Notes: generated by a model from the letters alone, not told the origin. Positions 34,524 through 43,879 are shown, counted from the first letter of the stretch. The stretch: DNA of 64,000 nucleotides from an uncultured Ectothiorhodospiraceae bacterium (GCA_937141935.1 CAKZQS010000001.1:1-64000), one strand, 5' to 3'. Translations and numbers: made by a program.

Positions 34524-37500
34524 CTAGTAGCCGCAGATCGGAAAGCGCGACTCGTCTTTGAACTCCGCTTGGGTGATCAGCAGACCGATCTCCTTGGCAA
34601 AGTGAATGCTGCTGCCATTGCAACGGTTGTTGCCGCCCTGCCGGCGAGACCAGCGGTAAGGGTTCTTGCCGAACTTGGAGTAGCCGAGTTGCTCAAAAAA
34701 GGTGTGCGTGTTCTCCGCCGCGAACCCGTCGAGCTCGACCCATATCTTTTGGTTTTTCGGGTCGATCTTGCCGTGCTGCTCCGTTGCCGGAGCGAACGTC
34801 GGTAGGAAATCGCTGCGGGTGGTCACGTGGGTGTAGCCGGTGCCCTCGTGATTGATGCCGAGGTAGGCCTTCACGGCCTGCACGCGACTCAGGCCGAGCT
34901 CCACGGGCGCATGGCGCGCCTGGACATGTTTGCGGCCGAAGTCATCCACACCGTCGCCTTGTTTGGACAGGGTGGCATAGACGGCCAGTGGGGCGCTGAT
35001 GTCCACGCCGACACCGATCTCCGGCGGGCGCGGCGTGAAATTGGGGTCGGGTGAGCAATCCCCGTCCGCGCAGCCTTGGCGCATCGTCGACTTATAGGCT
35101 TGTGCCGAGCCCCATTGCTTGTGAAAGCAGGCCTCGCCATAGCTCTCGCCTGGCGTGCAGAGCCACCCCTCAATGGCGCCGCTGCGGCCGTCGAGCTGTC
35201 GCAGCGCATTGAGATCAAGCCGGCTCACGGGCTGGTCCCAGCGAATCGTTGTCCGCTTATAGGCGTCCACGTACCACTGGTTCAGGGCATCGTAATACGC
35301 GGGGCACCAACTGCCGAAGGTCCAGTTCGTGCAGAGGTCGTCGCGTACGGGCTGGGGTGGCGGGTTGGGAATCAGCATCCACCGGTGGGTTTCAAAGGCA
35401 TCGGCGGGCGATCGCACATGGCCCGATACCGTTTGAAAGCCATCGCCTAGCGCGAACTCGGCAATGTTGCGGAAGCGCCGCAGTTCGGCGGGGTCGTCCG
35501 GGTTTCGCCGCCAGTCCTCGAAACTCTCGAATGCGATGTGCGACGGCAGATCGCGCACCACGAGGTCGATTTCCACCTTGGGGTAATTCTGCGAATAGTC
35601 GTCGTCCTGGATGCGCACATCGAAGTTCATCGCCTGCGCCTGGCCCATATCGACATCCACTAGCGTGGCCGCAACCGGCGAGTCCTCCGCAGTGGCCGCG
35701 ATCGTCAGTTCGCGAAAGCGCGCGGTGCTCAGCGCCATCAACGGCGCGTTGTTCTTGCTGTCCGCGTGGTATGTGAGTAAGCCGAGCCCTTGCGCAAAGA
35801 GCGCGTCATATGTGGCGTGGGCCTGATCCCGCATGGCTTGCGTTGCGAAGCCGCCAATGTTTGTCGCGATTTTTCGTGGCACTGGAGAGAGAAGCTTTGC
35901 GGCGTGCAGTTCGCCAAAAACGGTGATCTGCGGGCTTTCCCACAGTGCGCCGCGCGCACCCTCCTGTAGCGCCTGTTCGGGCGCGATCTGCCGCGGCTGA
36001 TTCTCGAAGGTTAGCTCCAGATCGCCGTTCGCACGCCCCGAGCCGCCCTCGACACGACCGACATGGATCGCGATGGCATCGCTGAATGAGTCCAGCACCT
36101 GCGCTGGGGCCAGGTAGCGCCCGCGCGCGCTGTAGTCGATGGTCTGATTGGCAAAGCTGCTGTGCAGCACGAGATCCATGTCTTCGATATCGCCGCTGAG
36201 CGTTGCGTCGGCATGCAGGGATTGTCCCGCTGCCGAAGCTTGCAGCCGTACCGATTCCGGGAAGCGGCCGACGCTCAGGGAGGTCTGGCGGCCACTGGCA
36301 GGGCCACGCAGTTTCGGGCCGAGGGTTTCCCAGGACGTAACGCCTAGCCCCCGCAACTCGTCCGAAAGCGTCATGGCAAGGCTGGTCTGCGTGCGCACGT
36401 GGGCGCCGTCGCGGCTGTCGCTCACGTTCGTGGCTCGCAGCGCGAGCTCCATGTCGCCAAAAAACAGTTCGTCCACCTCGGCGCGCAGGACTTCGTTGAC
36501 CTCCTGCCCGTTGCGAATCTCCCCGGTGCGCGTCGCAAGGCGAACCATGGCGAAACCTTTGTCGGTCTGCAGCTCTGAGGCTTGCAGCTGGATGAGCGCC
36601 TGGTCTCCTTCCTCGCGGGTATGGTCCTGCGCGTTCTCCGTCAAGCTTTCCGAGCTGTACATTTTGAGATCAAGCTGGCCGGGGATGCCGGTCATTTCGA
36701 TATGCGCGTCGAGCAATGCGTCATTCGTGTGCGCGTGCTCGCATCGGGTGCCCAGTTGGTTAGCGCCGGTTTGCGGAACCATCGCGAAGCCGTAGTTGCG
36801 GTGCATGCGAACGTATATCGCTGCGTGGGTCAGCTCTGTGCCAGCAAATTGGTGGGCGATGCTGGCATCCACGGTGGGTCGCGCAAGGCCTTCGCTGACG
36901 GTTTCGCCGGCGTCGCCAAACACGTCGAGATCCTCGAGCGGGTCGGCGCCCCCCTGGCTCACGCTGCCATTGATATTGGGCTCACGCAGCGTTGCCTCCC
37001 ACTTCAGCGGCGTGTGGTTAAAGCTCAGGCCGACGCTGATCCAAGCATCATCTGCCTCGTTGACACGGATGTGGAACCACAGATGCGGTGAGTGCTCCAT
37101 GCCGCTACCCCCTTGCACCTGCGTGACCGAAAGCTTGGGTGCGATGCCCGTGCCGATGCCGTAGTCCACCGCGACGGCCAGGTCCTCTTGGCCATTGCCG
37201 TCCGTGTCCAGCTTCGTTGGGAGCACTTGCGAGGTGTACAGACTGACGGGCTGGCAGTCGTACACGTAGCCGCGGCCCGCGACGTAGTCGTTGCTGCCAA
37301 CGTAGACCTCGATATCCGCGAGGTTGATGGCGTCGAGAAACTCCCCGAGGACCGTCGAATCGCGCAGGATGGCGGCGACCGGCGCGGTGACATCGCCCGG
37401 GTCCACAGGGTGGTCCGGCAGTACATCCAGGATGCGGTGCAGGAACTCCTCGAGAATCAAGTCGACCGGAAGGGTCGGCGTGGTTGTGGGCGGCTGCACA

Positions 37501-37664
37501 ACATTCAGGGCGTCGAGGGGCGGCGCCTCCAACTCCTCAAACACACCAAGCTGCGGTCCGTCGGGAGGGTCGAACAGCTGTGTGTTTGCGAACGCGGGTG
37601 TACTGCTCGCGAAAACGGCAGCAAGCAGCCCGGCGGTCCAGGGCATCAAAGGTGTTGTGAACAT
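34524..37664 (-). CDS. Giant exported protein of unknown function
   Basis: I do not recognise this 1,046-residue protein. It has a signal peptide (FTTPLMPWTAGLLAAVFASSTPAFA), then a Pro-rich start, a helical EEFLHRILDVLPDHP segment, a calcium-type DTDGNGQEDLAVAVDYGI motif (about 158-175), and a long beta-rich middle. The last 270 residues hold most of the cysteines (LCTNWTFGSWC, WLCTPGESYGEAC, MRQGCADGDC, NNRCNG, FPICGY at the end), suggesting disulfide-stabilised structure outside the cytoplasm. Sampled lines are about 60-62% G+C, below most neighbours, which may hint at transfer. ATG 37664 has GGGGGAG upstream. A LuxR regulator gene is 124 bases upstream. Confidence 0.75.
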   Translation of the reverse strand: MFTTPLMPWTAGLLAAVFASSTPAFANTQLFDPPDGPQLGVFEELEAPPLDALNVVQPPTTTPTLPVDLILEEFLHRILDVLPDHPVDPGDVTAPVAAILRDSTVLGEFLDAINLADIEVYVGSNDYVAGRGYVYDCQPVSLYTSQVLPTKLDTDGNGQEDLAVAVDYGIGTGIAPKLSVTQVQGGSGMEHSPHLWFHIRVNEADDAWISVGLSFNHTPLKWEATLREPNINGSVSQGGADPLEDLDVFGDAGETVSEGLARPTVDASIAHQFAGTELTHAAIYVRMHRNYGFAMVPQTGANQLGTRCEHAHTNDALLDAHIEMTGIPGQLDLKMYSSESLTENAQDHTREEGDQALIQLQASELQTDKGFAMVRLATRTGEIRNGQEVNEVLRAEVDELFFGDMELALRATNVSDSRDGAHVRTQTSLAMTLSDELRGLGVTSWETLGPKLRGPASGRQTSLSVGRFPESVRLQASAAGQSLHADATLSGDIEDMDLVLHSSFANQTIDYSARGRYLAPAQVLDSFSDAIAIHVGRVEGGSGRANGDLELTFENQPRQIAPEQALQEGARGALWESPQITVFGELHAAKLLSPVPRKIATNIGGFATQAMRDQAHATYDALFAQGLGLLTYHADSKNNAPLMALSTARFRELTIAATAEDSPVAATLVDVDMGQAQAMNFDVRIQDDDYSQNYPKVEIDLVVRDLPSHIAFESFEDWRRNPDDPAELRRFRNIAEFALGDGFQTVSGHVRSPADAFETHRWMLIPNPPPQPVRDDLCTNWTFGSWCPAYYDALNQWYVDAYKRTTIRWDQPVSRLDLNALRQLDGRSGAIEGWLCTPGESYGEACFHKQWGSAQAYKSTMRQGCADGDCSPDPNFTPRPPEIGVGVDISAPLAVYATLSKQGDGVDDFGRKHVQARHAPVELGLSRVQAVKAYLGINHEGTGYTHVTTRSDFLPTFAPATEQHGKIDPKNQKIWVELDGFAAENTHTFFEQLGYSKFGKNPYRWSRRQGGNNRCNGSSIHFAKEIGLLITQAEFKDESRFPICGY

Positions 37665-37788
37665 GGTCTCCCCCAAGTATGGATGGAAGGGTCGTCGCGC
37701 CTGGCAGCGCTGGGCCCGTGGCCATCAATCTAGGAGGAGGCAGGCGTTGGCGCAGTCAATAAAATCGACCACAGCCCTCCTCAGGGGG

Positions 37789-38799
37789 CTAAAACTCGTT
37801 TTGCAATAGACGGTTGAGTGCGTCGCGACTGTTGACCTGCAGCTTGCCGTAGGCCCGTTGTACGTAGGTCGCCACGGTCGCCAGGGAAATTTGCAGCTTG
37901 CGCGAAATCTCCTTTTGCGATGCGCCGGTCGAAAACAAATCCGCAACCAATTGCTCTCTTGCCGTGAGCTCGTCGTAGGCGGTGGGTAACCAGGCTTCAA
38001 TCAGGTAAAGATCCGCCAGTGCGCTCACGCGAACGCGATAACCAGTTTGCTGGTTCGACGCGGAATCGCTTGCAGGATCAAAGGGCAGGCGAGGGCCGGT
38101 CCAGCCGGGGTGGGCCTGGGCCATCAGCTCGAGAAATCCTTGTTCCGCCTCGTGCAAGCAGCCGTATTGATCGCAGGTGCTCAGGTAGGAGCGCGTGTGG
38201 CGGACGCTGCGCTTCGAGGCGAAGCTGCGGAAGTAGGCATTGGACGCAGCGCCAATCAGCTGCGGGAAGAGCCGCTCCAGGTCGCGTATGGTCTGGCGGC
38301 TGAAGGGCCTGGGTCGATGGCCTCGCGTGCGGAACAACGACACAAGGCTGGAGAGCCCGCTGGTCTCGTTCTGCGCCGCGATGGTGAGCACCTCTTCGAT
38401 ACCGTAGGGACGATACAGCTGCCGGTAGAGCGCTGATTCCCGAAAAGCCTCCGCGCCGTACAGGGTGCTGACGCATATAGCGCGACCGGGATTGGTGTAC
38501 TGCAGGTCGCTGACCGGATTGACCGGCTGGGTCTCCACCAGGCGCGCGAGGTAATCCTCCGGTAGCCCCTGCAGGGTCGCGGAGTGAATGCGCACGCGGG
38601 CGTAGTCGCCGTAGAGCCAAAGCGCAGCGTCGAAATCGATGTGTGGTGTCAGCAGCTTGAGGGCCCAAGATCGGAAGTCTTCGATCTCGATGTCCGGCCC
38701 GTCGCGGTAGAGCCGTTCGATGCAGCTGTCGATGTGGCGTTCCCGCAGGGGCCGCGGGCGAAGACGATCCCTGTTCGCAGGGTTGACGTGCGTCGGCAT
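37789..38799 (-). CDS. LuxR-family transcriptional regulator
   Basis: A 336-residue regulator with a C-terminal LuxR helix-turn-helix (LTAREQLVADLFSTGASQKEISRKLQISLATVATYVQRAYGKL, about 275-318). The N-terminal 250 residues are a sensor-like region that I cannot match confidently: no receiver domain, and no clear AHL-binding signature. It is not paired with a kinase or synthase. Directly upstream of the giant exported protein on the same strand, it is the obvious candidate regulator, by position only. G+C here is also lower (a line near 37741 is about 57%). ATG 38799. Confidence 0.8.
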   Translation of the reverse strand: MPTHVNPANRDRLRPRPLRERHIDSCIERLYRDGPDIEIEDFRSWALKLLTPHIDFDAALWLYGDYARVRIHSATLQGLPEDYLARLVETQPVNPVSDLQYTNPGRAICVSTLYGAEAFRESALYRQLYRPYGIEEVLTIAAQNETSGLSSLVSLFRTRGHRPRPFSRQTIRDLERLFPQLIGAASNAYFRSFASKRSVRHTRSYLSTCDQYGCLHEAEQGFLELMAQAHPGWTGPRLPFDPASDSASNQQTGYRVRVSALADLYLIEAWLPTAYDELTAREQLVADLFSTGASQKEISRKLQISLATVATYVQRAYGKLQVNSRDALNRLLQNEF

Positions 38800-38827
38800 G
38801 GCGGCGGCCTTGGTATGTGTTCTCCCC

Positions 38828-38843
38828 GCGCGCGGCTGCGCGC
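38828..38843. terminator. Possible hairpin between cytochrome and luxR genes
   Basis: GCGCGC-GGCT-GCGCGC, a 6-bp stem in the 76-base spacer after the cytochrome stop. No T-run follows on the minus strand, so only weak evidence for termination. Confidence 0.3.
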
Positions 38844-38875
38844 AGTCCCAAGCTAACCGACGCGGTCTCTGCGCG

Positions 38876-40801
38876 CTAGCGGCCCACCTGCTCCGGCGAC
38901 ACCGCCGTGGCGGCGTTGCCCCAGGCGGCGCGGGCATAGCTGAGCACGGCGGCGATCTGCTGCGCGCTGAGGCGGTGGGCATAGGCTGGCATCCCGAAGG
39001 GGTAGGGCTGGCCGGTGGTGCTCGGCGGGTAGCCGCCGAAGCGCAGCGTGCGGATGGCATTGCCGGGGTGGGCATCGGTCAGCAGCGCATTGCCGGCCAG
39101 CGGCGGATACACGCCGGCCTCCCCGGCGCCCTGCGCGCCATGACAGTCGGCGCAATGCTGCGCATAGAGCGCCTTGCCCTGCTGGCGCAGCTTGCGCGCC
39201 CGCGCTGCGGGCAGCCGCAGTGCGGGGCGCGCGGTGGCGCTGACGGCCGGCAGGCTGTCGAGGTAATCCACCATGGCCGCCAAGTCGGCGCGCGCAAGGT
39301 GCTGCAGGCTGTCGCTGACAACGGCGGCCATCGGGCCGGTGGCCACGCGACGCGCCGAGCTGCCGTGCTGTAGCAGCGTGATCAGGTCCGCGCGGTCCTG
39401 GGCGTCACGTGGCGCCGACTGCGTCAGGGGTGGGGCGTACCAGCGCTGGTCCGGCAGCATCGCGCCGGCGAAGGCGCGGCTGGCCTGGGCGGCGCCCAGC
39501 GCATTGCGGGGGCCGTGGCAGGCGTTGCAATGGCCCAGCGCCTCCACCAGGTAGCGGCCGCGCTGCCAAGCGGCGCTGCGCTCGGTTTCGGTGGGCAGCG
39601 GCTCGTCATCCAGGTACAGCCAGCGCCAGGCCCGCAGCGCGAGTTGGGTGCCGAAGGGCCAGCGCAGCGTGTGCGCCGGGCGTTGCTGGACCACGGGCGG
39701 CTGCGCTTGCAGCCAGGCCCACATCGCATCGGCATCGGCGCGCCGCAGGTGACGGTAGTGCGGGTAGGGGAAGGCCGGCGACAGCAGGCGCCCGTCGCGG
39801 CTGATGCCGGCGCTCAGGGCCCGCCAGAAGTCGTTGGCGCTCCAGGCGCCCAGGCCGGTCTGCGGGTCGGGGGTCAGGTTGCTGCTGTAGACGCTGCCAA
39901 AGGGGGTCTGGATCGGGCGGCCGCCGGCCAGTGCGGCGCCGCCCTGCGCCGTGTGGCAGCCCAGGCAGTTGCCGGCGCGCACCAGGTAGGCGCCGCGCTC
40001 GGCTGGCGTCGCGTCCGCCGCCGGCACGCTCGCGGCTTGCGTGGGGGGCGCCGCGGGCCGCTCCGGCTGCGCCGCGCCGCAGTCCGCCACGACGCGCTGC
40101 GGGGTGTGCGCGAGCGGCGCGCCGCCGGGGGGCTGGGCGGCAATCCAGCGCGACAGCGCAACGATCTCGTCGGGCCGCAGGGCCTGGGCGACATGGGCCA
40201 TGCAGTCGGGTGCCGCCGCCTGGCGCACGCCGGCGCGCCAGGCGCCGAGCTGGGCGGCGAGGTATTCGGCGCGCAGGCCGCGCAGGCCGGGCACGGCGGG
40301 CTGGGCGCCCTGCAGCGCCGGGCCGTGGCAGTCGGCGCAAGCCGCCAGATTGCGCGCGGGATCCCCCTGCCGCACCAGTCGACGCGCCGCGGCGGTGGCG
40401 GCTTCGTCCAGGTCCTGGGGGGCGCGGCCGCGTGCGCCGGCCTCGGCTGCGGCCCCGGCCCCCGCGGCCGCCGCCGCCCTGACTGGGGGCTGCGCCGCGT
40501 AGTACTGGGCGATGTGCCAGAGGTAGTCCGCGCTCAGTGGGGCCAGCATGTCGGCCATCACGCGGTGCTGGCGGCGGCCGTCGCGAAAGTGGCGCAACTG
40601 GTTGTACAGGTAGCCCGCCGGCTTGCCGGCAATCGAGGGGTAGTAGGACTCGGCCGCCGAGCGCCCGCCCTCGCCATGACAGCCCGCGCAGGCGGCGACG
40701 CGCTCGTCCATGCGCGGCGGCCACTCCGGGCTCGCGCCCACGCCGGCCGACACCAGGGCCAGCAGCAGGGCGTAGAGTCGCGGGGCGTGCGGCAGCGGCA
40801 T
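38876..40801 (-). CDS. Exported pentaheme cytochrome c (fusion of diheme and triheme modules)
   Basis: A 641-residue periplasmic protein with signal peptide (to VGA, about 22) and five CxxCH heme sites: CAGCH 38-42, CADCH 155-159, CLGCH 279-283, CNACH 425-429, CADCH 550-554. The first two fall in c4-type modules (PSIAGKPAGYLYNQLRHFRDG is diagnostic). The last three, with RGAYLVRAGNCLGCHTAQGG, TPFGSVYSSNLTPDPQTGLG and YLVEALGHCNACH, match the triheme cytochrome subunit of membrane alcohol/gluconate dehydrogenases. No dehydrogenase subunit is adjacent. It probably relays electrons from a quinone or periplasmic enzyme to a terminal oxidase. ATG 40801; ATG 40835 possible. Confidence 0.88.
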   Translation of the reverse strand: MPLPHAPRLYALLLALVSAGVGASPEWPPRMDERVAACAGCHGEGGRSAAESYYPSIAGKPAGYLYNQLRHFRDGRRQHRVMADMLAPLSADYLWHIAQYYAAQPPVRAAAAAGAGAAAEAGARGRAPQDLDEAATAAARRLVRQGDPARNLAACADCHGPALQGAQPAVPGLRGLRAEYLAAQLGAWRAGVRQAAAPDCMAHVAQALRPDEIVALSRWIAAQPPGGAPLAHTPQRVVADCGAAQPERPAAPPTQAASVPAADATPAERGAYLVRAGNCLGCHTAQGGAALAGGRPIQTPFGSVYSSNLTPDPQTGLGAWSANDFWRALSAGISRDGRLLSPAFPYPHYRHLRRADADAMWAWLQAQPPVVQQRPAHTLRWPFGTQLALRAWRWLYLDDEPLPTETERSAAWQRGRYLVEALGHCNACHGPRNALGAAQASRAFAGAMLPDQRWYAPPLTQSAPRDAQDRADLITLLQHGSSARRVATGPMAAVVSDSLQHLARADLAAMVDYLDSLPAVSATARPALRLPAARARKLRQQGKALYAQHCADCHGAQGAGEAGVYPPLAGNALLTDAHPGNAIRTLRFGGYPPSTTGQPYPFGMPAYAHRLSAQQIAAVLSYARAAWGNAATAVSPEQVGR

Positions 40802-40944
40802 GGCCAATCTCGGCGCGGCAGGGGCGCCAAGCATGCCGCGACGGCGGCGCGGCTGCCGCCGGCGGGCGGTGGTCCGGCCTAAGCGCTTGAGCGCAGGTGG
40901 CGCGCGGCGCGCTCTGGCTCGGCGCGGGGCGGCGGCCGCGCGGT

Positions 40945-41568
40945 TTAGTCCGCGTCGGGGCGCAGCGTGGCCTGCAGCCTCTCGGCCAGCGGCTTGGCCA
41001 GGTACATATAACTGGACAGGTCGTAGCTCTGGCCGTGGTTGTCGTTCATCTCCTGCCACAGGTGGTCGGTGCGCACCCGCGTGTCGCCCCGGGCCACCAG
41101 CGCGGCGGTGTCCGGCAGGCGGGCCAGGCCGGCGCGCAGCTCCAGCACCGGCAGCAACTTGGTCAGCCGCATCAGCAGCAGGCCGCGGGTGTGCTCCAGG
41201 CTGGGGCCGCATTGCGCCTTGTAGCCGCGGTCGGCGTGGTCGTGCAGCATCAGCGCGACTTCGCAGGCCGTCACTGCGGCGGCCAGGTGGGCGAATTCAG
41301 GAACCGTGCCGACAATCTCGCCGTGCACCATGTGCCGGTTGAGGTCGTCGAACCAGAAGGCGTGCAGGGCCTTGAGCAGCGCGTTGGTGGCCGCGACCGG
41401 GTTGCCCACGGCCACCGGCTTGCGCACCACGAACTCGGTGCTGGTCACGCGCAGGCGCAGGGTGTCCGTCGGATCAAAATCCGCGGACGCAGGGGCGTTC
41501 TCCAGCCGGGTCAGGGTCAGATCCAGCTCGAAAGGGTCGTCCAGCAGTTCTCCGTACAGGCCGGGCAT
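40945..41568 (-). CDS. Hypothetical protein, 207 residues
   Basis: I do not recognise this gene. The product is soluble-looking, without signal peptide or membrane segments. Features: RVTSTEFVVRKPVAVGNP, a His/Asp/Asn-rich stretch (FWFDDLNRHMVHGEIVGT, LMLHDHADRGYKAQCGPSLEHT) and a C-terminus with WQEMNDNHGQSYDLSSYMYLAKPLAERLQA. The first ATG with a ribosome site (GAGGAGG) is 41568. It is divergent from the amidase gene and upstream of the cytochrome on the same strand, 143 bases away. Confidence 0.65.
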   Translation of the reverse strand: MPGLYGELLDDPFELDLTLTRLENAPASADFDPTDTLRLRVTSTEFVVRKPVAVGNPVAATNALLKALHAFWFDDLNRHMVHGEIVGTVPEFAHLAAAVTACEVALMLHDHADRGYKAQCGPSLEHTRGLLLMRLTKLLPVLELRAGLARLPDTAALVARGDTRVRTDHLWQEMNDNHGQSYDLSSYMYLAKPLAERLQATLRPDAD

Positions 41569-41689
41569 GGCGCCTGCCTCCTCAAGCGACGACGGCCGCC
41601 GCAACCACGCGCGGCATCCTGAGGCTTTGCGGCGAATCGCGCAAGTGCCTGATTCCGCCGGGGACAGGGCGGCCGGGCCGCGTACGCGC

Positions 41690-41695
41690 TAGGCT
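41690..41695 (+). promoter_or_regulatory. Candidate -10 element (TAGGCT) for the amidase gene
   Basis: TAGGCT 28 bases before the ATG at 41723, in the 154-base divergent spacer. The same hexamer family recurs before other genes here. Confidence 0.3.
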
Positions 41696-41722
41696 CAGCG
41701 CCAGGACCACCTGGGACTAGGC

Positions 41723-43096
41723 ATGGCGGATTCGCCCGATGCGACCGAATGGCTGCGCCGCTTAAGCGCCGGAGAAATCGACGCGCCCACCCTGGTGCGC
41801 ACGCACCTGGACCAGATCGAGGCCAGCCAGCCGCGGCTGAATGCGGCCACGCAGATCCTGCGCGAGCAGGCGCTGGAGCAGGCGCGCACACCGCGGCCCG
41901 GCCTGCTGTCGGGGCTGCCCATCACGCTGAAGGAAACCTATGCGCTGGCCGGCGAGCAGGTGACCATCGGCTCGGCGCGCATGCCGCCCATCGCCTGCGC
42001 CGAGGACGCGCCGGTGGTGCAAAAGCTGCGCGCGGCCGGCGCCATCGTCGTCGCCCGCAGCAACGTGCCCGAATTCGTGATGAATGCGGAAACGAACAAC
42101 CTGCGCTTTGGCCGCAGCAACAACCCCATCGACCCGCGTCGCACCTGTGGCGGCAGCAGTGGTGGGGAGGGCGCGCTGGTGGGCTCGGGTGCGTCGCCGC
42201 TGGGTTTTGGCACCGACATCCTGGGTTCGATCCGCATCCCGGCGGCCTTCTGCGGCGTGGTGGGCTTTCGGCCGCACAGTGGCGCGATCGACAAGCGCGG
42301 CGTGTGGCCGGTGTCCGGGCCCTATTTCGAAAGCTGGAATGGGCTGGGTCCGCTGGCGCGCAGCGTGCGCGACGCCCGCTTGGCCTACAACGTCATGGCC
42401 GAGCAGCCGCTGCCGGCGCCCGCCACGGTGGCGGGCCTGCGCGTGCTCCAGCCCCGCGGCTTTGGCCTGCGCTACGCCGATGCCTGCATCGAGCGCGCGT
42501 ATGCGGCGGCGGGGCGGGCACTGGCGGCGGCCGGCATGCACCCCGAGCAGCCGCGCTTCGACGACGTGCCCCGGCTCTTTGGCGACATCCCCCGGCTGGT
42601 CACCGGCGAGATGCTGCCGCTGTGGACGCAGTGGCTGAGCCGCCCGGGGGCGCGCTTCTCGCCGCTGGCGGAGGGCCTGCGCCAGCTGCTGCGGCGGCCG
42701 ACGGTCGACCCGGCCTTTTTTCAGTGGTTTGCGCTGGCGCCGGTCATGCGCCCGCGGCGGCGGGGGCGCCTGGCCCAGATCGTCGCGCGTTATGAGGCGG
42801 CGCGGGCGCGCTACCACGCCCTGCTGGGCGCGGATGGCATCTTGCTGCTGCCCACGCTGGGGCTGCTGGCCCCGCGCCATGGGCGTATGAATCGCGCCAC
42901 GCTGCGCCCGGGGCTCAACGGCCTGGTCACCGGCGAGACCTTTGTGAACTACTGCAACCTGTCCGCCATCAGCGTGCCCGCCCACCGCCATGCCGACCCG
43001 GCCACCGGCCTGAAGCCCGGCATCATGCTGGCCTGCGCCCCCGGGGCCGAGGCACGCCTGCTCGACGCGGCGGCGGCGCTGGAGGCGGCGATCTAA
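41723..43096 (+). CDS. Amidase signature-family hydrolase
   Basis: A 457-residue amidase using a Ser-cisSer-Lys triad: Lys70 in GLPITLKETYALAG, the GGSSGG loop (Ser145/146) and nucleophile Ser169 in FGTDILGSIRIPAAFCG. The usual GTDxGGS is GTDILGS here. FAAH-like and bacterial acylamidases share this layout. Substrate unknown; the GatA subunit of tRNA amidotransferase is unlikely because no gatB/gatC are adjacent and the length and C-terminus differ. Convergent with an O-methyltransferase gene. Confidence 0.88.
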   Translation: MADSPDATEWLRRLSAGEIDAPTLVRTHLDQIEASQPRLNAATQILREQALEQARTPRPGLLSGLPITLKETYALAGEQVTIGSARMPPIACAEDAPVVQKLRAAGAIVVARSNVPEFVMNAETNNLRFGRSNNPIDPRRTCGGSSGGEGALVGSGASPLGFGTDILGSIRIPAAFCGVVGFRPHSGAIDKRGVWPVSGPYFESWNGLGPLARSVRDARLAYNVMAEQPLPAPATVAGLRVLQPRGFGLRYADACIERAYAAAGRALAAAGMHPEQPRFDDVPRLFGDIPRLVTGEMLPLWTQWLSRPGARFSPLAEGLRQLLRRPTVDPAFFQWFALAPVMRPRRRGRLAQIVARYEAARARYHALLGADGILLLPTLGLLAPRHGRMNRATLRPGLNGLVTGETFVNYCNLSAISVPAHRHADPATGLKPGIMLACAPGAEARLLDAAAALEAAI

Positions 43097-43111
43097 ACCG
43101 CCCCTCGCGAA

Positions 43112-43816
43112 TCAGGCGGCGACGGCCTTCGGCCGGCCCACGCTGCGCGGCGCGGGGCGCTTGCGTGCCAGCGTCAGCCCGTCGCCGACCGGCAGCAGGC
43201 TCAGGCTGATGCGTTCGTCGTCGCGCAACTGCGTGTTCAGTGCGCGCAAGGCGCGCGTATCGGCGTCGTCGGCCTGCGGGTCGGCCACGGCGCCGCCCCA
43301 GAGCGTGTTGTCGAAGAGCAGCAGGCCGCCGGGGCGCAGCAGCTCCAGGCCGCGCGCGTAATAGCCGGCGTAGTTGCTCTTGTCGGCATCGATGAACATC
43401 AGGTCGTAGTGGCCCTGCGCGCCTTCGGCCAACAGCCCGTCCAGCGTGTCCAGCGCCGGCGCCAGGCGCAGGTCGATGCGCTCGCGCACCCCGGCGCGCT
43501 GCCAGTAGTCCTGCGCCATCGCTGTCCACTCGGCGCTGACGTCACAGCACAGCATCTCGCCGTCGGCGCCCTGCGCGAGCGCCATGCGCAGCGCGGAATA
43601 GCCGGTGTAGGTGCCCACCTCGAGTATCCGTCGGGCGCCGAGCAGCTCGACCAGCAGGCCCATGAACTGCCCCTGCTCGGGGCTGATCTGCATCTGCGCG
43701 CCGCTCAGTTGCGCCGTGTGCGCGCGCAGCTCGGCCAGCAGCGGCGGTTCGCGCAGCGATTGCGCCAGCAGGTAGTCGTACAGCCTGTCGTCCAGGCCCA
43801 AGGTGCGCCGGCTCAT
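43112..43816 (-). CDS. SAM-dependent O-methyltransferase (CCoAOMT-like)
   Basis: A 234-residue class I methyltransferase of the caffeoyl-CoA O-methyltransferase type. SAM-binding motif I is EVGTYTGYSALRMALA; FIDADKSNYAGYYARGLELLRPGGLLLFDNTLWGG carries the metal-binding Asp/Asp/Asn pattern of the family. In bacteria such enzymes methylate phenolic or catechol hydroxyls. It is not an ArsM arsenite methyltransferase (no conserved cysteines). It diverges from arsR with a 98-base spacer, so ArsR could affect it, which is untested. ATG 43816. Confidence 0.9.
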   Translation of the reverse strand: MSRRTLGLDDRLYDYLLAQSLREPPLLAELRAHTAQLSGAQMQISPEQGQFMGLLVELLGARRILEVGTYTGYSALRMALAQGADGEMLCCDVSAEWTAMAQDYWQRAGVRERIDLRLAPALDTLDGLLAEGAQGHYDLMFIDADKSNYAGYYARGLELLRPGGLLLFDNTLWGGAVADPQADDADTRALRALNTQLRDDERISLSLLPVGDGLTLARKRPAPRSVGRPKAVAA

Positions 43817-43879
43817 GCGGCCTCCCGGTGTGCGGTGGCGGGTGTGGCGCCAGTGTGCCAGCGCCGCGTGCCGGCGCCA

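Noticed and set aside
41723-43096. GatA tRNA amidotransferase subunit
   Set aside because: No gatB or gatC beside it and the C-terminal half differs from GatA.
43112-43816. ArsM arsenite methyltransferase next to arsR
   Set aside because: Family features match CCoAOMT-type O-methyltransferases; the conserved ArsM cysteines are absent.
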